Positions 25,484 through 35,003 of a stretch of DNA of 64,000 nt are shown piece by piece. The translations under genes and the position numbers were made by a program. This DNA is from an uncultured Eubacteriales bacterium (lineage in GTDB: Bacteria > Bacillota > Clostridia > Oscillospirales > CAG-272). A model generated the notes under the pieces. That model had not been told where the DNA came from, did no database searches, and saw only the letters and a list, made by a program, of their open reading frames with translations. Positions within the stretch are counted from its first letter, which is position 1. The number at the start of each line of letters is the position of its first letter. The DNA lies in contig CAKSVM010000002.1 of the NCBI GenBank assembly GCA_934503195.1, positions 1-64,000 of the forward strand. The letters are read 5' to 3'.

Positions 25484-26515
25484 TTATCTGGCTATTCTTC
25501 CTGTGCCGTCGCCGCCGATGAGTTTTTCGACTTCTTCGACCGTGACGAGGTTGAGGTCGCCGTTTATCGTGTGCTTAAGGCAGGACGCGCCGACCGCGAA
25601 TTCGAGCGCGGCTTTCGCGTCGCCCTTGGTAGCGAGGCCGTAGATGAGTCCGCCCGCGAAGGAATCGCCGCCGCCTACGCGGTCAACGATATCGGTGATG
25701 TCATAGACGCGGCTGCGCGCGAAGATCTTACCGTCGTTGATGCAGGCCGACCAGACGTTGCGGTTTGCCGACTTCGACTCGCGGAGGGTGATCGCGACGG
25801 TCTTGACGTTCGGATAGTCGGCCATGACCTTATCGCTGATCTCCTTGTAGCAGTTGAGGTCGATCTCTCCGAGTTCGGGCTTGTTCGAGGAGCTGATTCC
25901 GAGAGCCTTCTGGCAGTCCTCCTCGTTGGCGATTACGACGTCGACGTACTTGACGAGCTCGGGCATGACTTCGTCGGCGCGCTTGCCGTACTTCCAGAGC
26001 TTAGCGCGGTAGTTGAGGTCGCAGGAGGTGGTGACGCCGAGTTCCTTCGCGGTCTTCAGAGCCTTGATCGCCTCAGCGGCGACGTCAGCCGAGACTGCCG
26101 GGGTGATTCCGGTGACGTGGAACCATTTCGCGTCCTTAAGTATCTCGTTCCAGTCGAAATCGCCTTCCTTGATGTTGGCGAAGGACGAGAACTCGCGGTC
26201 GTAGATAACCTTGGACGGACGCTGGCACGCGCCGGTCTCAAGGTAGTAGATTCCCATTCTGCCCTTGGTGTGAGCGATCGCCGAGGTGTCGACGTCGTAC
26301 TTCTTGAGCTCGCGCTCGCAGGCCTTTCCGATGTCGTTGTCGGGAAGCGCGGTGACGAACTTCGCGTCAAGGCCGTAGTTCGAGAGAGAGACCGCGACAT
26401 TCGCCTCGCCGCCGCCGAAGGTGGCTTCGAGTGTCGGCTGCTGGAAGAGCCGATCGTATCCGGGGGACTTCAGGCGGAGCATGATCTCGCCGAAGGTGAC
26501 AAACTTGTTTTTCAT
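25484..26515 (-). CDS. kdgK: 2-keto-3-deoxygluconate kinase-like PfkB sugar kinase
   Basis: A 343-aa ribokinase/PfkB-family protein with FGGGEANVAVSLSNYG (sugar-binding Gly-rich region) and DRVGGGDSFAGGLIYGL (catalytic base D284). The N-terminal FGEIMLRLKSPGYDRLFQ is typical of KDG kinases. It would phosphorylate 2-keto-3-deoxygluconate to KDPG in uronate/pectin breakdown. No KDPG aldolase is next to it. Monocistronic; own promoter. Confidence 0.87.
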   Translation of the reverse strand: MKNKFVTFGEIMLRLKSPGYDRLFQQPTLEATFGGGEANVAVSLSNYGLDAKFVTALPDNDIGKACERELKKYDVDTSAIAHTKGRMGIYYLETGACQRPSKVIYDREFSSFANIKEGDFDWNEILKDAKWFHVTGITPAVSADVAAEAIKALKTAKELGVTTSCDLNYRAKLWKYGKRADEVMPELVKYVDVVIANEEDCQKALGISSSNKPELGEIDLNCYKEISDKVMADYPNVKTVAITLRESKSANRNVWSACINDGKIFARSRVYDITDIVDRVGGGDSFAGGLIYGLATKGDAKAALEFAVGASCLKHTINGDLNLVTVEEVEKLIGGDGTGRIAR

Positions 26516-26557
26516 GGTAATATCTCCTTTTTTGAAAGAAAAATTTTTCCCATATAC

Positions 26558-26586
26558 ATTATATCACAGTTTCGCGGAAAATGCAA
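26558..26586 (-). promoter_or_regulatory. Promoter of kdgK
   Basis: Minus strand TTGCAT (26586-26581), 17-bp spacer, TATAAT (26563-26558). Confidence 0.65.
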
Positions 26587-26636
26587 TAAAAATCCGACCG
26601 ATTTTCAGGGAAAAGATTGAAAATCGGCCGAAAAAA

Positions 26637-27281
26637 TTATCTGACTGATCCGCCGCCGAAAACGCAGAGGGCGTTTATCTTCACGGTCGGGTTTGAGTCG
26701 TTGTGGGTCCGGTTCTTCGACTCGGAGATTCCGCCGAAGAGGGGGATGCAGGTGACCTCGGCGTTGACGTTTTCGGGAAGGATTATGTCGACCCCGCCGA
26801 AGACGGCGAGAAGGTCAATCACCGCGCCGTCCTGAATCTTCGCTTCGCTGAGCTTAAGGTCGACTCCGCCGAAGAGGGCGGCGCAGAGCGCGCCGGAGAA
26901 TTCCCTGCCGTTGTAGTTCGGCGTCCGGCCGGAGAAGATCGCGATATACATGGGCGACGACTTTCCGTCCTTCGCGCGGAAGATTATGAGGAATCCGATC
27001 GCGAGGATTATCGCGGGGATGAAGAGCTTTGCGAGCCACGACGGCAGGATTCCCGACTGACGGACGAAAAGGAGGATTCCGAGGATCAGCCAACCGGCGT
27101 TCCGCGGCGAAAATCCGTTTCCGGCGATCGAGACGACGGCGGGGATTATGATAAGGAAAGTCCACCAGCCTGGGAAGAAGAGCGTGAAATGCCAGACCTC
27201 AAAGACGTTCCCGATGAATCCGAGCGCGATGGCGACGAGGATGGTTCCGATTATTATATTTGTGGAAAGCTTCAGTTTCAC
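26637..27281 (-). CDS. LiaF-like membrane protein
   Basis: 214 aa: four hydrophobic segments in the first ~110 residues, then a C-terminal LiaF/DUF2154-like beta domain with repeated F-G-G-V turns (ALFGGVDLKL, AVFGGVDIILPENV, PLFGGIS, CVFGGGSVR). LiaF proteins sense or damp cell-envelope stress signals together with LiaRS; no two-component pair is next to it. GTG start at 27281 with AAGGAG nine bases upstream. It is 21 bp downstream of the PrsA-like gene, in one operon. Confidence 0.8.
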   Translation of the reverse strand: MKLKLSTNIIIGTILVAIALGFIGNVFEVWHFTLFFPGWWTFLIIIPAVVSIAGNGFSPRNAGWLILGILLFVRQSGILPSWLAKLFIPAIILAIGFLIIFRAKDGKSSPMYIAIFSGRTPNYNGREFSGALCAALFGGVDLKLSEAKIQDGAVIDLLAVFGGVDIILPENVNAEVTCIPLFGGISESKNRTHNDSNPTVKINALCVFGGGSVR

Positions 27282-27302
27282 GCCTTGTTTCTCCTTTTAA
27301 TA

Positions 27303-28421
27303 TCAATAATAGAAGTTAGCGGTGCAGGTCGCGAGCGGATAGTCGTTTATGACATCCTTGTTGATGACGACGCTGTCGCCGTAGCCCGAGATGAGAGTCT
27401 GGAGCTTGACCGCGTTGACGGTCGCCCTGATGTCGCCGATCAGCTCGGACTTGTAGGGCTCGGTGTTGTAGGCGTCGTTTTTCAGCTCATAGCGGCGGAC
27501 GATCGAGATTCCGTATGACGACTCAACCGTTTTGGTCTCGCCGACTTTCATCTTCATTACGGCCTGAGTGATTTCGGTGGGGAGGAAGGTGCAGGCCGAG
27601 GTGATGTAATATCCGTCCTCGAAGTGCTGCATTCCGGTGTCCTCGCTGTATTCCGTTACAAGCTTGTCATAGTCCTCTCCGGCGGCGATCCGCTTTTCGA
27701 GGTCGGCGGCGAGTTCAAGCTGAGCGGCCTTTTCGGCCTCGGTGAGCTCGACCGTCTTGTAGGCGGTGCCCTCGTCGTTGACGATCGGCTCGCCGTTCTC
27801 ATCCTTTTCGTATCTTACGTCGGTGCGGATGAGGATATGCTTCATGCGGTAGTAGTTGCTCGTGAAGTACTGTTCGATCTCGGCGTCGGTGGCGGCCTCG
27901 ATTCCGTTTTCGCCGTAGAGGTAATCGTTCACGGCCGAGATCTTCGCCTCGGCGATGTAGATATCCTTAAGCATATTGGTGTTGACCCCGTAGGCCGAGA
28001 GGGCGGAGTTGAGCGCGGATTTGCTGCCGGCCTGAGTGATTTTGGTGTCGATGGCCTGATCGATCTCGTTCATCTTCTCGTCGCTGACGGTGAGGTTATA
28101 TTCCTCGAAGAGACCGAGCATGATGGCGTTCTGCATGATCTGCGACGCGGCCATCGCGCCGAGGTAATCGCCGACGGAGACGGTGTCGGTCATTTTACTC
28201 GACCAGTACTGAGGGTTATCGTTGGTGGTTCCGAACATACTGTAGAGGTACATGGCCTTATACTTACTCATCCAGTAGCAGAACATATTGGAGGTGATCC
28301 TGACCTTACCGAAGGTCATGGCGGCGGGGTTCGCGCCGCATCCGGCGAGGGTCGCGAGGGTCATTATGACGACGAGCGCGGCGGCGACAATCCGGCGGAG
28401 GGTTTTAGACATGGGTTTCAA
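27303..28421 (-). CDS. PrsA/SurA-like peptidyl-prolyl isomerase lipoprotein
   Basis: A 372-aa lipoprotein (TLAGC, C28) with an N-terminal SurA-like helical chaperone region and a parvulin-type rotamase domain at ~195-330 (MKHILIRTDV...AGEDYDKLVTEYSED...MKVGETKTVESSYGISIVRR). It probably helps secreted proteins fold outside the membrane. TTG at 28421 is favoured as start because GGAG lies 8 nt upstream; the ATG at 28412 would be 17 nt away. Confidence 0.85.
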   Translation of the reverse strand: MKPMSKTLRRIVAAALVVIMTLATLAGCGANPAAMTFGKVRITSNMFCYWMSKYKAMYLYSMFGTTNDNPQYWSSKMTDTVSVGDYLGAMAASQIMQNAIMLGLFEEYNLTVSDEKMNEIDQAIDTKITQAGSKSALNSALSAYGVNTNMLKDIYIAEAKISAVNDYLYGENGIEAATDAEIEQYFTSNYYRMKHILIRTDVRYEKDENGEPIVNDEGTAYKTVELTEAEKAAQLELAADLEKRIAAGEDYDKLVTEYSEDTGMQHFEDGYYITSACTFLPTEITQAVMKMKVGETKTVESSYGISIVRRYELKNDAYNTEPYKSELIGDIRATVNAVKLQTLISGYGDSVVINKDVINDYPLATCTANFYY

Positions 28422-28455
28422 TTCGGTTGCTCCTTTGTGGATAATGGTAATATAT

Positions 28456-28484
28456 ATTATACATCATTTTCCGCGGTTTGTCTA
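28456..28484 (-). promoter_or_regulatory. Promoter of the PrsA-like/LiaF-like operon
   Basis: Minus strand TAGACA (28484-28479), 17-bp spacer, TATAAT (28461-28456). Confidence 0.75.
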
Positions 28485-28501
28485 TAGTTCCGGCGAAAAA
28501 T

Positions 28502-30526
28502 TTACACTTTTTTTCTGACGCGGTCGTAGACGTAGACCGGAACCGCCGACCAGCCGTGGCAGAGACTTCCCGCCTTGCCGAACGCCGCGTCGCCCTCGAT
28601 CGTCTCCCAGAAGCTCGTCGCGCCGTGAGTGAGCATATGACCGAACTTCTCCGCGATGTCGTTCATCACGAAGTCCTCGTTTCCGTCCTTTGAGAGGAGC
28701 GCGTCGTACTTGAATATGCTGTGGCTGAGCGTCACCGCGATAAGCTTTCCCGACTTCAGGGCTTCGAGAACGCGCCCGAGTCTTTCCTCCGGAACCGCGC
28801 CAGCACAGACGAGAAGCGAATTCGTGAGCTCGGCGAAGTGACTCCGCCTGCCGCCGCGGAGATAAGACGCGTAGACGCCCTTCTCGGGATCGTAGAAGGC
28901 CTCCGCGGCTTTGTTTATTTCGCTTCTGAGATTCAGATAACGCTCCGAATCGGCGTCGCCGAGCCTCTCGCATAGCTTTGAAAGCGATCCGAAGGCCATC
29001 GAGACGAAGGCTGAGAGCGGCGCGTCGTATCCGATTCCGTTGTCGCGCGACTCGCTAAGGTTTGTCTGCCATTCGTAGAAGTTCCAGTATTTCGGCTCGG
29101 CGAAGCAGGCGATGAGGCCGTTTTCAAGCCTTGAGGCGAAGGTTTCCGCGATTTTCTTCGCGGTCGGGAGAAGTTCTTTCGCCGTCTTTTCGTCGCCGCT
29201 GAACTCAAGGTATTCGAGAAGCTGCACGATGAAGATCGCCGAGAAGCAGGGAATCGTGATCGGAACCCGCGCGGGCGAGCAGAGTTCGAGCATCCCGTCC
29301 TCGCGGAGCGAATGCGCGATGAGTCTCAGCGACGCCGCCGCGAATCTCGTCTCGCCGAAGGCTATGTAGCCGCAGAGCATCTGATTGCGCGAATCCATCG
29401 TGTAGAGCGACTGCTCGCGCCAAGGGCAGTCCTCGTAATGCTCGTGCATACAGAGTTCAAGCGTTCTCACACAGACGTCGTAGATCATTTTATGGAGCCG
29501 GTCGCCGATCGGACAGGGATTCGCCGCCGGGAGCGGATAATCGGTCGGGCGGATTCCGACGTTATGGATTTTCGCGGTCTTCGCGAAGATGTGAATCTGC
29601 ATGAATCTGAGTCCGAGGCGCAGAAGGGGATTCTCAAAGGTGTTCCGTCCGGCCTTCGCGAGATAACGCGCGGCGAAATTGCGGTTTCCGATCGAGGTTC
29701 TGACCTTTAAGTCGGCGAGGTGTTCGCCCCAGCCGACGAGGATTTCGCAGTCCTCGGGAACCTCGACGTCAAAGGTCATGAAGCCCGCGCTCTCGGCTCC
29801 GAGGTCGATTATCGCGGCGATTCCGTCGCCGTCCCAGACCTTAAGCTCAATTCCCGCGTCGGATGGGAGCTTCGCGCCGCCGCCGTCGACCGCGCTGACC
29901 GAGAGCGACGAGTCCTGCATCCGCTCGGCCGCCGTGCCGTCCTTTTTCCGCTCGGTGAAGGAGCCGAAGTTGATCATACGCCCCCCGGACGGCTTTCCGA
30001 TTCTGAGCTTTTCGACCGGGCGGGGGAGATATTCGTCGAATCCTTCGACGACCTTCGCCGGAATCCATTCGGTTTCGTCAGCCGTGGAATCGTAGCCGAA
30101 GGTGAAGCCGAGCTGTGAAGAGACCTTTCCGACTCCCTCTCCCGAAGCGTAGTTCGGGTCGGCGCGGCAGAGCGTTTCCTCGCCCGAAGCGGCCGTTATT
30201 ACTCCGTTTGCCGTGACCTCGAAGATGACAAACGGCGGCTTGTTCCGGCAGGTCGAAAAATCGACGCCGGGATGATGCGCGATGATCAGAAGCTCGTTCT
30301 CACCGTCCTTCACGAACGGCGAGATGTCGGGCTCGTCGAAGAACTGAAGATCCTCGTAGCCGGGATACTGTCCGGCGTCGACGAAGCTTCCGTTTATGTA
30401 GAGCGCGTAATTTCCGTCGCAGGAGACGCGGACTCTGTCGCCCTTTCCGAATTTTGCCGAAAAGTCGGCGTAGGTGTTGACTCCGGACGAGGGAGTCCAG
30501 ATCCGTTTCGCTTTCTCAAATTTCAT
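28502..30526 (-). CDS. GH78-family alpha-L-rhamnosidase-like protein
   Basis: 674 aa with N-terminal carbohydrate-binding-like beta domains (~1-330) and a six-hairpin (alpha/alpha) barrel. The family motif EHYEDCPWREQSLYTMDSR at ~360-380 matches the GH78 DCP.RE signature carrying the general acid region. No signal peptide, so it acts on imported oligosaccharides. At 674 aa it is short for GH78 (often ~900). It lies 15 bp after its AraC regulator and is co-transcribed with it. Rhamnose specificity is inferred from family only. Confidence 0.82.
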   Translation of the reverse strand: MKFEKAKRIWTPSSGVNTYADFSAKFGKGDRVRVSCDGNYALYINGSFVDAGQYPGYEDLQFFDEPDISPFVKDGENELLIIAHHPGVDFSTCRNKPPFVIFEVTANGVITAASGEETLCRADPNYASGEGVGKVSSQLGFTFGYDSTADETEWIPAKVVEGFDEYLPRPVEKLRIGKPSGGRMINFGSFTERKKDGTAAERMQDSSLSVSAVDGGGAKLPSDAGIELKVWDGDGIAAIIDLGAESAGFMTFDVEVPEDCEILVGWGEHLADLKVRTSIGNRNFAARYLAKAGRNTFENPLLRLGLRFMQIHIFAKTAKIHNVGIRPTDYPLPAANPCPIGDRLHKMIYDVCVRTLELCMHEHYEDCPWREQSLYTMDSRNQMLCGYIAFGETRFAAASLRLIAHSLREDGMLELCSPARVPITIPCFSAIFIVQLLEYLEFSGDEKTAKELLPTAKKIAETFASRLENGLIACFAEPKYWNFYEWQTNLSESRDNGIGYDAPLSAFVSMAFGSLSKLCERLGDADSERYLNLRSEINKAAEAFYDPEKGVYASYLRGGRRSHFAELTNSLLVCAGAVPEERLGRVLEALKSGKLIAVTLSHSIFKYDALLSKDGNEDFVMNDIAEKFGHMLTHGATSFWETIEGDAAFGKAGSLCHGWSAVPVYVYDRVRKKV

Positions 30527-30541
30527 TATGTTACCTCACTT

Positions 30542-31345
30542 TTAGTTTTTTCTGTATTCCGACGGCGAGACGCCGAATTTCTTTCGGAAATGTCTGTAGA
30601 GATCCGACGGTGAGTTGAAGCCGGAGCGCGTGCAGACCTCGGTCACACTCAGATCCCCGGTCAGAAGCCCGGCCGCGACCTTGACTCTGAAATCGGCTAA
30701 GAATTCCATCGGCGTCAGGTCGTATTCGCGGCGGAATTCCTTGATGAACCAGCTCGTGCAGAAGCCGCATTCCGAAGCGAGATCGGCGTTTGTCAGCGGC
30801 TCGGAGTAGTCGAGCATGATCCGCCGCAGTGCCGGGAAGAGCCGCCCCGAGTCGGTTTTCACCTCGGGGAGATTGTCGGGGAGCTTCGCTAAGAAAAGCG
30901 CGAACCAGAGCGCGGCCTCGTAGCTGTCGCGCGTCTCGATCATCGAAATGAGTATCTCCGCGAGCTTTTTGTCGCGGATCACGGGCGGCATCGACGCGGG
31001 GAGCTTTCTCCTTGGCTCGATTTTCGCGTATCCGAGCAGGAGGTCGGCGTCAAAATATATGAACTCGCACCGGCAGGACTTTGACACGCTTCGCGAATAA
31101 TGGTGGACGCCGGGCGGGATTATCATGACGTCTCCGGGGTGAATCGCCTCGACTATGTCGCCGACAAGCCAGAGTCCGTTCCCGCAGCGGCAGTATCCGA
31201 CCTCGCAGACATTGTGAAAGTGCAGTGAGTCGATTTCGCCCGCGGGGAGTCCCATCGCGTTCCGGTCGCGCGAGATCAGTCCCGGTGTCTGCGGGAAAAA
31301 AACGGGTGAAGAGCTTTTTTGCACGATATTCGCCACTTTTTCCAT
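30542..31345 (-). CDS. AraC-family regulator, probably of the GH78 and DUF6259 genes
   Basis: 267 aa: an N-terminal cupin (HFHNVCEVGYC, GDVMIIPPGVHHY) and a C-terminal AraC domain with two helix-turn-helices (LTNADLASECGFCTSWFIKEF, SVTEVCTRSGFNSPSDLYRHFRKKFGVSPSEYR). ATG at 31345 is preferred (GGGAGG nine bases upstream); the ATG at 31354 directly abuts the ribosome site. It is divergent from the DUF6259 gene and upstream of GH78, so it probably governs both. Confidence 0.88.
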   Translation of the reverse strand: MEKVANIVQKSSSPVFFPQTPGLISRDRNAMGLPAGEIDSLHFHNVCEVGYCRCGNGLWLVGDIVEAIHPGDVMIIPPGVHHYSRSVSKSCRCEFIYFDADLLLGYAKIEPRRKLPASMPPVIRDKKLAEILISMIETRDSYEAALWFALFLAKLPDNLPEVKTDSGRLFPALRRIMLDYSEPLTNADLASECGFCTSWFIKEFRREYDLTPMEFLADFRVKVAAGLLTGDLSVTEVCTRSGFNSPSDLYRHFRKKFGVSPSEYRKN

Positions 31346-31374
31346 TGATTTCATCCTCCCTGAGTGTTATCATT

Positions 31375-31403
31375 ATTATAGCACATATCTTCATAAAAAT
31401 CAA
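31375..31403 (-). promoter_or_regulatory. Promoter of the araC-GH78 operon
   Basis: Minus strand TTGATT (31403-31398), 17-bp spacer, TATAAT (31380-31375). The -35 box touches the ribosome site of the divergent gene at 31416. Confidence 0.65.
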
Positions 31404-31415
31404 GGAGGTTCTGAA

Positions 31416-33488
31416 ATGTTTATTGAATCGAAAGGGATAAAAATCGGGTTCTCGGAGGATTTCCGGAAAATCACGTCGCTTGTCCTCGGAAACGAGGAGA
31501 GAATCGGCGAGACTCTGCCGCTCTTCTTTCTGCGGCTCCGCGACGCGAAGGGAAATCCGGTCATTCTGAACGGAGGCGACGCGAAAATATCCGCGTCCGA
31601 CGTGGTATCCACGGAAAAACGTCTTACGCTGACATATCACTTTGAGCCGCTCGACGTGGTTGTAAGTGTTTCCGGCGGAGAGCGGATCGAATGGGGGCTT
31701 AAGGTAGAAAATCATTCTCCGCTCGCCGTCGAGTACGTCGACTTCCCGAACATAAGCGTCGGGGGGAAGCTGAGGCGAAACGGCGGCGACGGCGCGATTG
31801 TCTCGTCCTACAACGAGGGGCTTTATGTCGACGACGCGTCGATGAAGCGCGACATGGCCGCGCCCGAGTATCCGTCGCAGGGCTGGTACATGATGTTCCC
31901 GTATATGCTTTCGTCGCAGTTCATGCTCTATCTCGCCGGGGATCACGGACTATATATCGGCGTCCACGACACAAAGCGCGCGCCGAAGGGACTCGACTTT
32001 GCCTGCGGCGATAACTCGACGCTCTTCCGGATCCGGGATTTCGTCGGCGGGGAATACGGCTCGGACATCGCGCTTCCGCCGATCGCCTGGGAATACTTTG
32101 ACGGCGGCTGGCAGGACGGCGCGGAGATCTACCGCGGATGGATGAACCCGACTCTCGGGATAAAGCCGCTCGCCGAACTCGACGTCCCCGACTGGTACAA
32201 GAGCGATATGCCGCTTGTGATCACATATCCCGTGCGCGGAATTCACGACATGGACGAGATGAAGCCGAACAAGCTCTTCCCCTACGAAAACGTCCTCCCG
32301 ATCGTCAGAGAGCTTGAGGAGAGGACGAAATCGCGGATCATGGTGCTTCTCATGCACTGGGAGGGAACCGCTCCGTGGGCTCCGCCGTACGTCTGGCCGC
32401 CTTACGGCGGGGCGGAGAGCTTCCTTGAATTCATGAGAAAGCTTCATGAGCGCGGGGATCTTCTCGGCGTCTATTGCAGCGGACTCGGATTCACCGAGCA
32501 GTCGAATCTGATCGACTCTTATAATATGGTAGAAAGCGTTCTCAGAAATCAGTTTGACCTCGGATTCTGCCGCGCGCCCGATCAGTCGCTCCCGCACAGC
32601 CGGATCTGTACCGGACAGCGCGTCGGATATGATGTCTGCCCGGCTTCGAGGGTCGGAAAGAAGCTGCTCGACGACGCGCTCGAACCGCTTCTGAAATCGG
32701 GCGTTGACTACGTTCAGGCTCTCGATCAGAATCACGGCGGCGGAATGTACTTCTGCTACGCGAAGGATCACGGTCATCCCCCGGTCCCGGGCGGATGGAT
32801 GACGAAGGCTTCGGCTGAGCTTCTGCGCGGCTGGAAGTCGATCTGCCCCGAAACGCTTCTCGGATGCGAATCGGCGGCGGCCGAGCCTTACATCGACTCG
32901 CTGAGGCTTTCCGACAACCGCTATGAGCTCTGCTACCGCCACGGAAAGGCGATTCCGCTCTATTCGTTCCTCTATCATCCGTATCTGAAGAACTTCATGG
33001 GAAATCAGGTGTCCTGTCCGCTCGATTACACGACCGGGCTGCTCGAATACCGGCTCGCCTACTCGTTCGCGGCGGGAGATCTTTTGACGCTTGTCCTTAA
33101 CGACGACGGCGAGGTTATGTTCCACTGGGGAATGCGCGACTTCTCGAAGACGCCCGACCGGGACGAGATCATCGGCTTTGTGGCGAAGCTTCAGGAGTTC
33201 CACAAGCGTTATCCGGCGGTCTTCCGCGGAGCCGGAATGGTGAAGCCGAAGGCGTTTGAGTGCGACGAGATTGTGCTCGAAAAGCTCGGCGGCGGCGTTC
33301 CGTCCTACGACTCGGCGGTGCTTTCGACGGCCTGGAGAGTCGGTGAGAAGACGATCCAGATCTTCGTCAACTGGACGAAGGAGGAGAGAATCTGCCGCTT
33401 TGAAAACGGCACGGAACTGAGACTTTCGCCGCTTTCGGCCGGGGCGATGGAATTTGACTGCGAAGTCTGTTTGACGCCGATTGAGTGA
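31416..33488 (+). CDS. DUF6259-type putative glycoside hydrolase
   Basis: A 690-aa cytosolic protein with an N-terminal beta-sandwich (~1-230) and a TIM-barrel-like centre (LVITYPVRGIHDMDEM, MVLLMHWEGTAPWAPPYVWPPYGG, DYVQALDQNHGGGMYFCYAKDHGHPP, CESAAAEPY). It resembles the DUF6259 family of probable glycosidases common in gut Clostridia and Bacteroidota; acidic residues in the QALDQN and GCESAA strands are candidate catalysts. Activity is not established. AAGGAGGT site before ATG 31416. Immediately followed by a solute-binding lipoprotein. Confidence 0.72.
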   Translation: MFIESKGIKIGFSEDFRKITSLVLGNEERIGETLPLFFLRLRDAKGNPVILNGGDAKISASDVVSTEKRLTLTYHFEPLDVVVSVSGGERIEWGLKVENHSPLAVEYVDFPNISVGGKLRRNGGDGAIVSSYNEGLYVDDASMKRDMAAPEYPSQGWYMMFPYMLSSQFMLYLAGDHGLYIGVHDTKRAPKGLDFACGDNSTLFRIRDFVGGEYGSDIALPPIAWEYFDGGWQDGAEIYRGWMNPTLGIKPLAELDVPDWYKSDMPLVITYPVRGIHDMDEMKPNKLFPYENVLPIVRELEERTKSRIMVLLMHWEGTAPWAPPYVWPPYGGAESFLEFMRKLHERGDLLGVYCSGLGFTEQSNLIDSYNMVESVLRNQFDLGFCRAPDQSLPHSRICTGQRVGYDVCPASRVGKKLLDDALEPLLKSGVDYVQALDQNHGGGMYFCYAKDHGHPPVPGGWMTKASAELLRGWKSICPETLLGCESAAAEPYIDSLRLSDNRYELCYRHGKAIPLYSFLYHPYLKNFMGNQVSCPLDYTTGLLEYRLAYSFAAGDLLTLVLNDDGEVMFHWGMRDFSKTPDRDEIIGFVAKLQEFHKRYPAVFRGAGMVKPKAFECDEIVLEKLGGGVPSYDSAVLSTAWRVGEKTIQIFVNWTKEERICRFENGTELRLSPLSAGAMEFDCEVCLTPIE

Positions 33489-33504
33489 AAGGAAGCAATA
33501 TATA

Positions 33505-34959
33505 ATGAAGAAATTTACGATTCTGCCCCTCGCGCTCGCGCTTATCCTGACCTCCTGCGGGGCGGAGAAGCTTCCGGATGAGACGACGGCGGGGGATACG
33601 ACGACCGCCGCCGGTGAGTCAGGCGAGACGACCGGACTTTCGGCCGAGCTTCCAGACGCCGACTACGGCGGGTATGAGTTCAGGGTTCTGATCCGCCCGA
33701 AGACGACGGTTGACTGGGCGGGGGATATGTTCCGCGAGTCGAGCGGCGACGTGCTTGACGACGCGGTTTACAACCGGAATCAGGCGGTCGAGGAAAAACT
33801 CGGCGTGAAGCTTGTCAAGGTCGAGTCGTCCGACGCTAACTACGCGGGCGACGGAAAGAACTCTATCTTAGCCGGGGACGACGCGTATGATCTCATAATG
33901 CCGCACACGAGAACGGCGTTCGGCTACGCGGAGGAAGGACTCTGCCTCGACTTCAACGATCTGCGCTACGTCGACCTCGACAAGCCGTGGTGGAACGCCG
34001 ACGCGCGCGAGAGCTTCACGATCAACGATAAGCTCTATGTGATGACCGGGGACATCAGCTTCCAGCTTCTCGGGCAGTCGATGTGCCTCTTCTTCAACAA
34101 GACTCTGCTTGACAGGTACAACGAGGAATACCCATATCAGACTGTCGCCGACATGAAGTGGACGCTTGAGGAGTTCGGACGGCTCGTCGCGCTCTGCTCG
34201 GACGATCTCAACGGCGACGGCAGGATGACCGACACCGACGATCTCTTCGGTTACTCGACGCATCAGTGGCGCGGGCCGATGCAGGCTCTCGTGATCTGCG
34301 GCGGGCGGGTCGCTTCGAAGGACAAGAATGGCGATATCGTCCTCTCGCTGAACACCGAGCGGGTTCAGAAGTGCTTTGAGGACTTCTTCAAGATCGCCGA
34401 CTCGGCGAACGTCAACCTCCAGATGAACAAGGAGAACGCCGCGAAGGGCGATTACTTCATCGACGTCTTCCGCGACGGACGGGCTTTGTTCCTCTCGGCG
34501 AATCTCAACAATGCGTCGTATATGCGGAGCATGAAGGACGATTTCGGAATAATTCCGTCGCCGATGTACGACGAGTCGGACGGGAGATATTACACGAACG
34601 TCGACGGCGGTCTGCATCTGCTGATCGTGCCGAAGACGGCTTCGGATCCGGATCGGACGTCGGCGGTGCTTGAGGCTCTTTCGGCCGAGGGGTACAGCCG
34701 CGTCATGCCGGCCTACTACGAGGTCGCGCTGACGACGAAATATGTCCGCGACGAGCTTTCGGTCGCGATGATCGATCTTATACGCGACGCGCGGGTACTC
34801 GATCTCGGCTACAACAACAACGGACTCACCGGGCGGTTTGCGTCGTTCGGGTATTTCCTCGCGGACGATCCGAACCACGCCTTCGCCTCGTTCTACGCGA
34901 AATACGAGTCAGAGGTGAAGACCGGAATGGAGAAGGATCTCGAAAGCTACGGAAAATAA
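33505..34959 (+). CDS. Extracellular solute-binding lipoprotein with EF-hand-like loop
   Basis: A 484-aa lipoprotein (ILTSC, C18) with a Thr-rich tether and a family-1-type sugar-binding fold. A canonical 12-residue calcium loop DLNGDGRMTDTD lies at ~233-244. It would capture an oligosaccharide for an ABC importer, but no permease or ATPase gene is near, so partners must be elsewhere. 16 bp after the DUF6259 gene, so probably co-transcribed. A decayed paralogue lies tail to tail at 35004-35973. Confidence 0.85.
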   Translation: MKKFTILPLALALILTSCGAEKLPDETTAGDTTTAAGESGETTGLSAELPDADYGGYEFRVLIRPKTTVDWAGDMFRESSGDVLDDAVYNRNQAVEEKLGVKLVKVESSDANYAGDGKNSILAGDDAYDLIMPHTRTAFGYAEEGLCLDFNDLRYVDLDKPWWNADARESFTINDKLYVMTGDISFQLLGQSMCLFFNKTLLDRYNEEYPYQTVADMKWTLEEFGRLVALCSDDLNGDGRMTDTDDLFGYSTHQWRGPMQALVICGGRVASKDKNGDIVLSLNTERVQKCFEDFFKIADSANVNLQMNKENAAKGDYFIDVFRDGRALFLSANLNNASYMRSMKDDFGIIPSPMYDESDGRYYTNVDGGLHLLIVPKTASDPDRTSAVLEALSAEGYSRVMPAYYEVALTTKYVRDELSVAMIDLIRDARVLDLGYNNNGLTGRFASFGYFLADDPNHAFASFYAKYESEVKTGMEKDLESYGK

Positions 34960-34965
34960 AACACA

Positions 34966-34991
34966 CCGCCCGCCGGATTTCCGGCGGGCGG
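34966..34991. terminator. Strong hairpin between convergent solute-binding genes
   Basis: Perfect CCGCCCGCCGG / CCGGCGGGCGG stem with a 4-nt loop, flanked by AAACAC / GTGTTT that can extend it. A T-run is weak on the plus strand; it probably acts in both directions. Confidence 0.75.
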
Positions 34992-35003
34992 ATTTCGCGT
35001 GTT

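Noticed and set aside
25280..26620. 446-codon plus-strand frame over kdgK
   Set aside because: Antisense to kdgK, with composition of a reverse-frame shadow.
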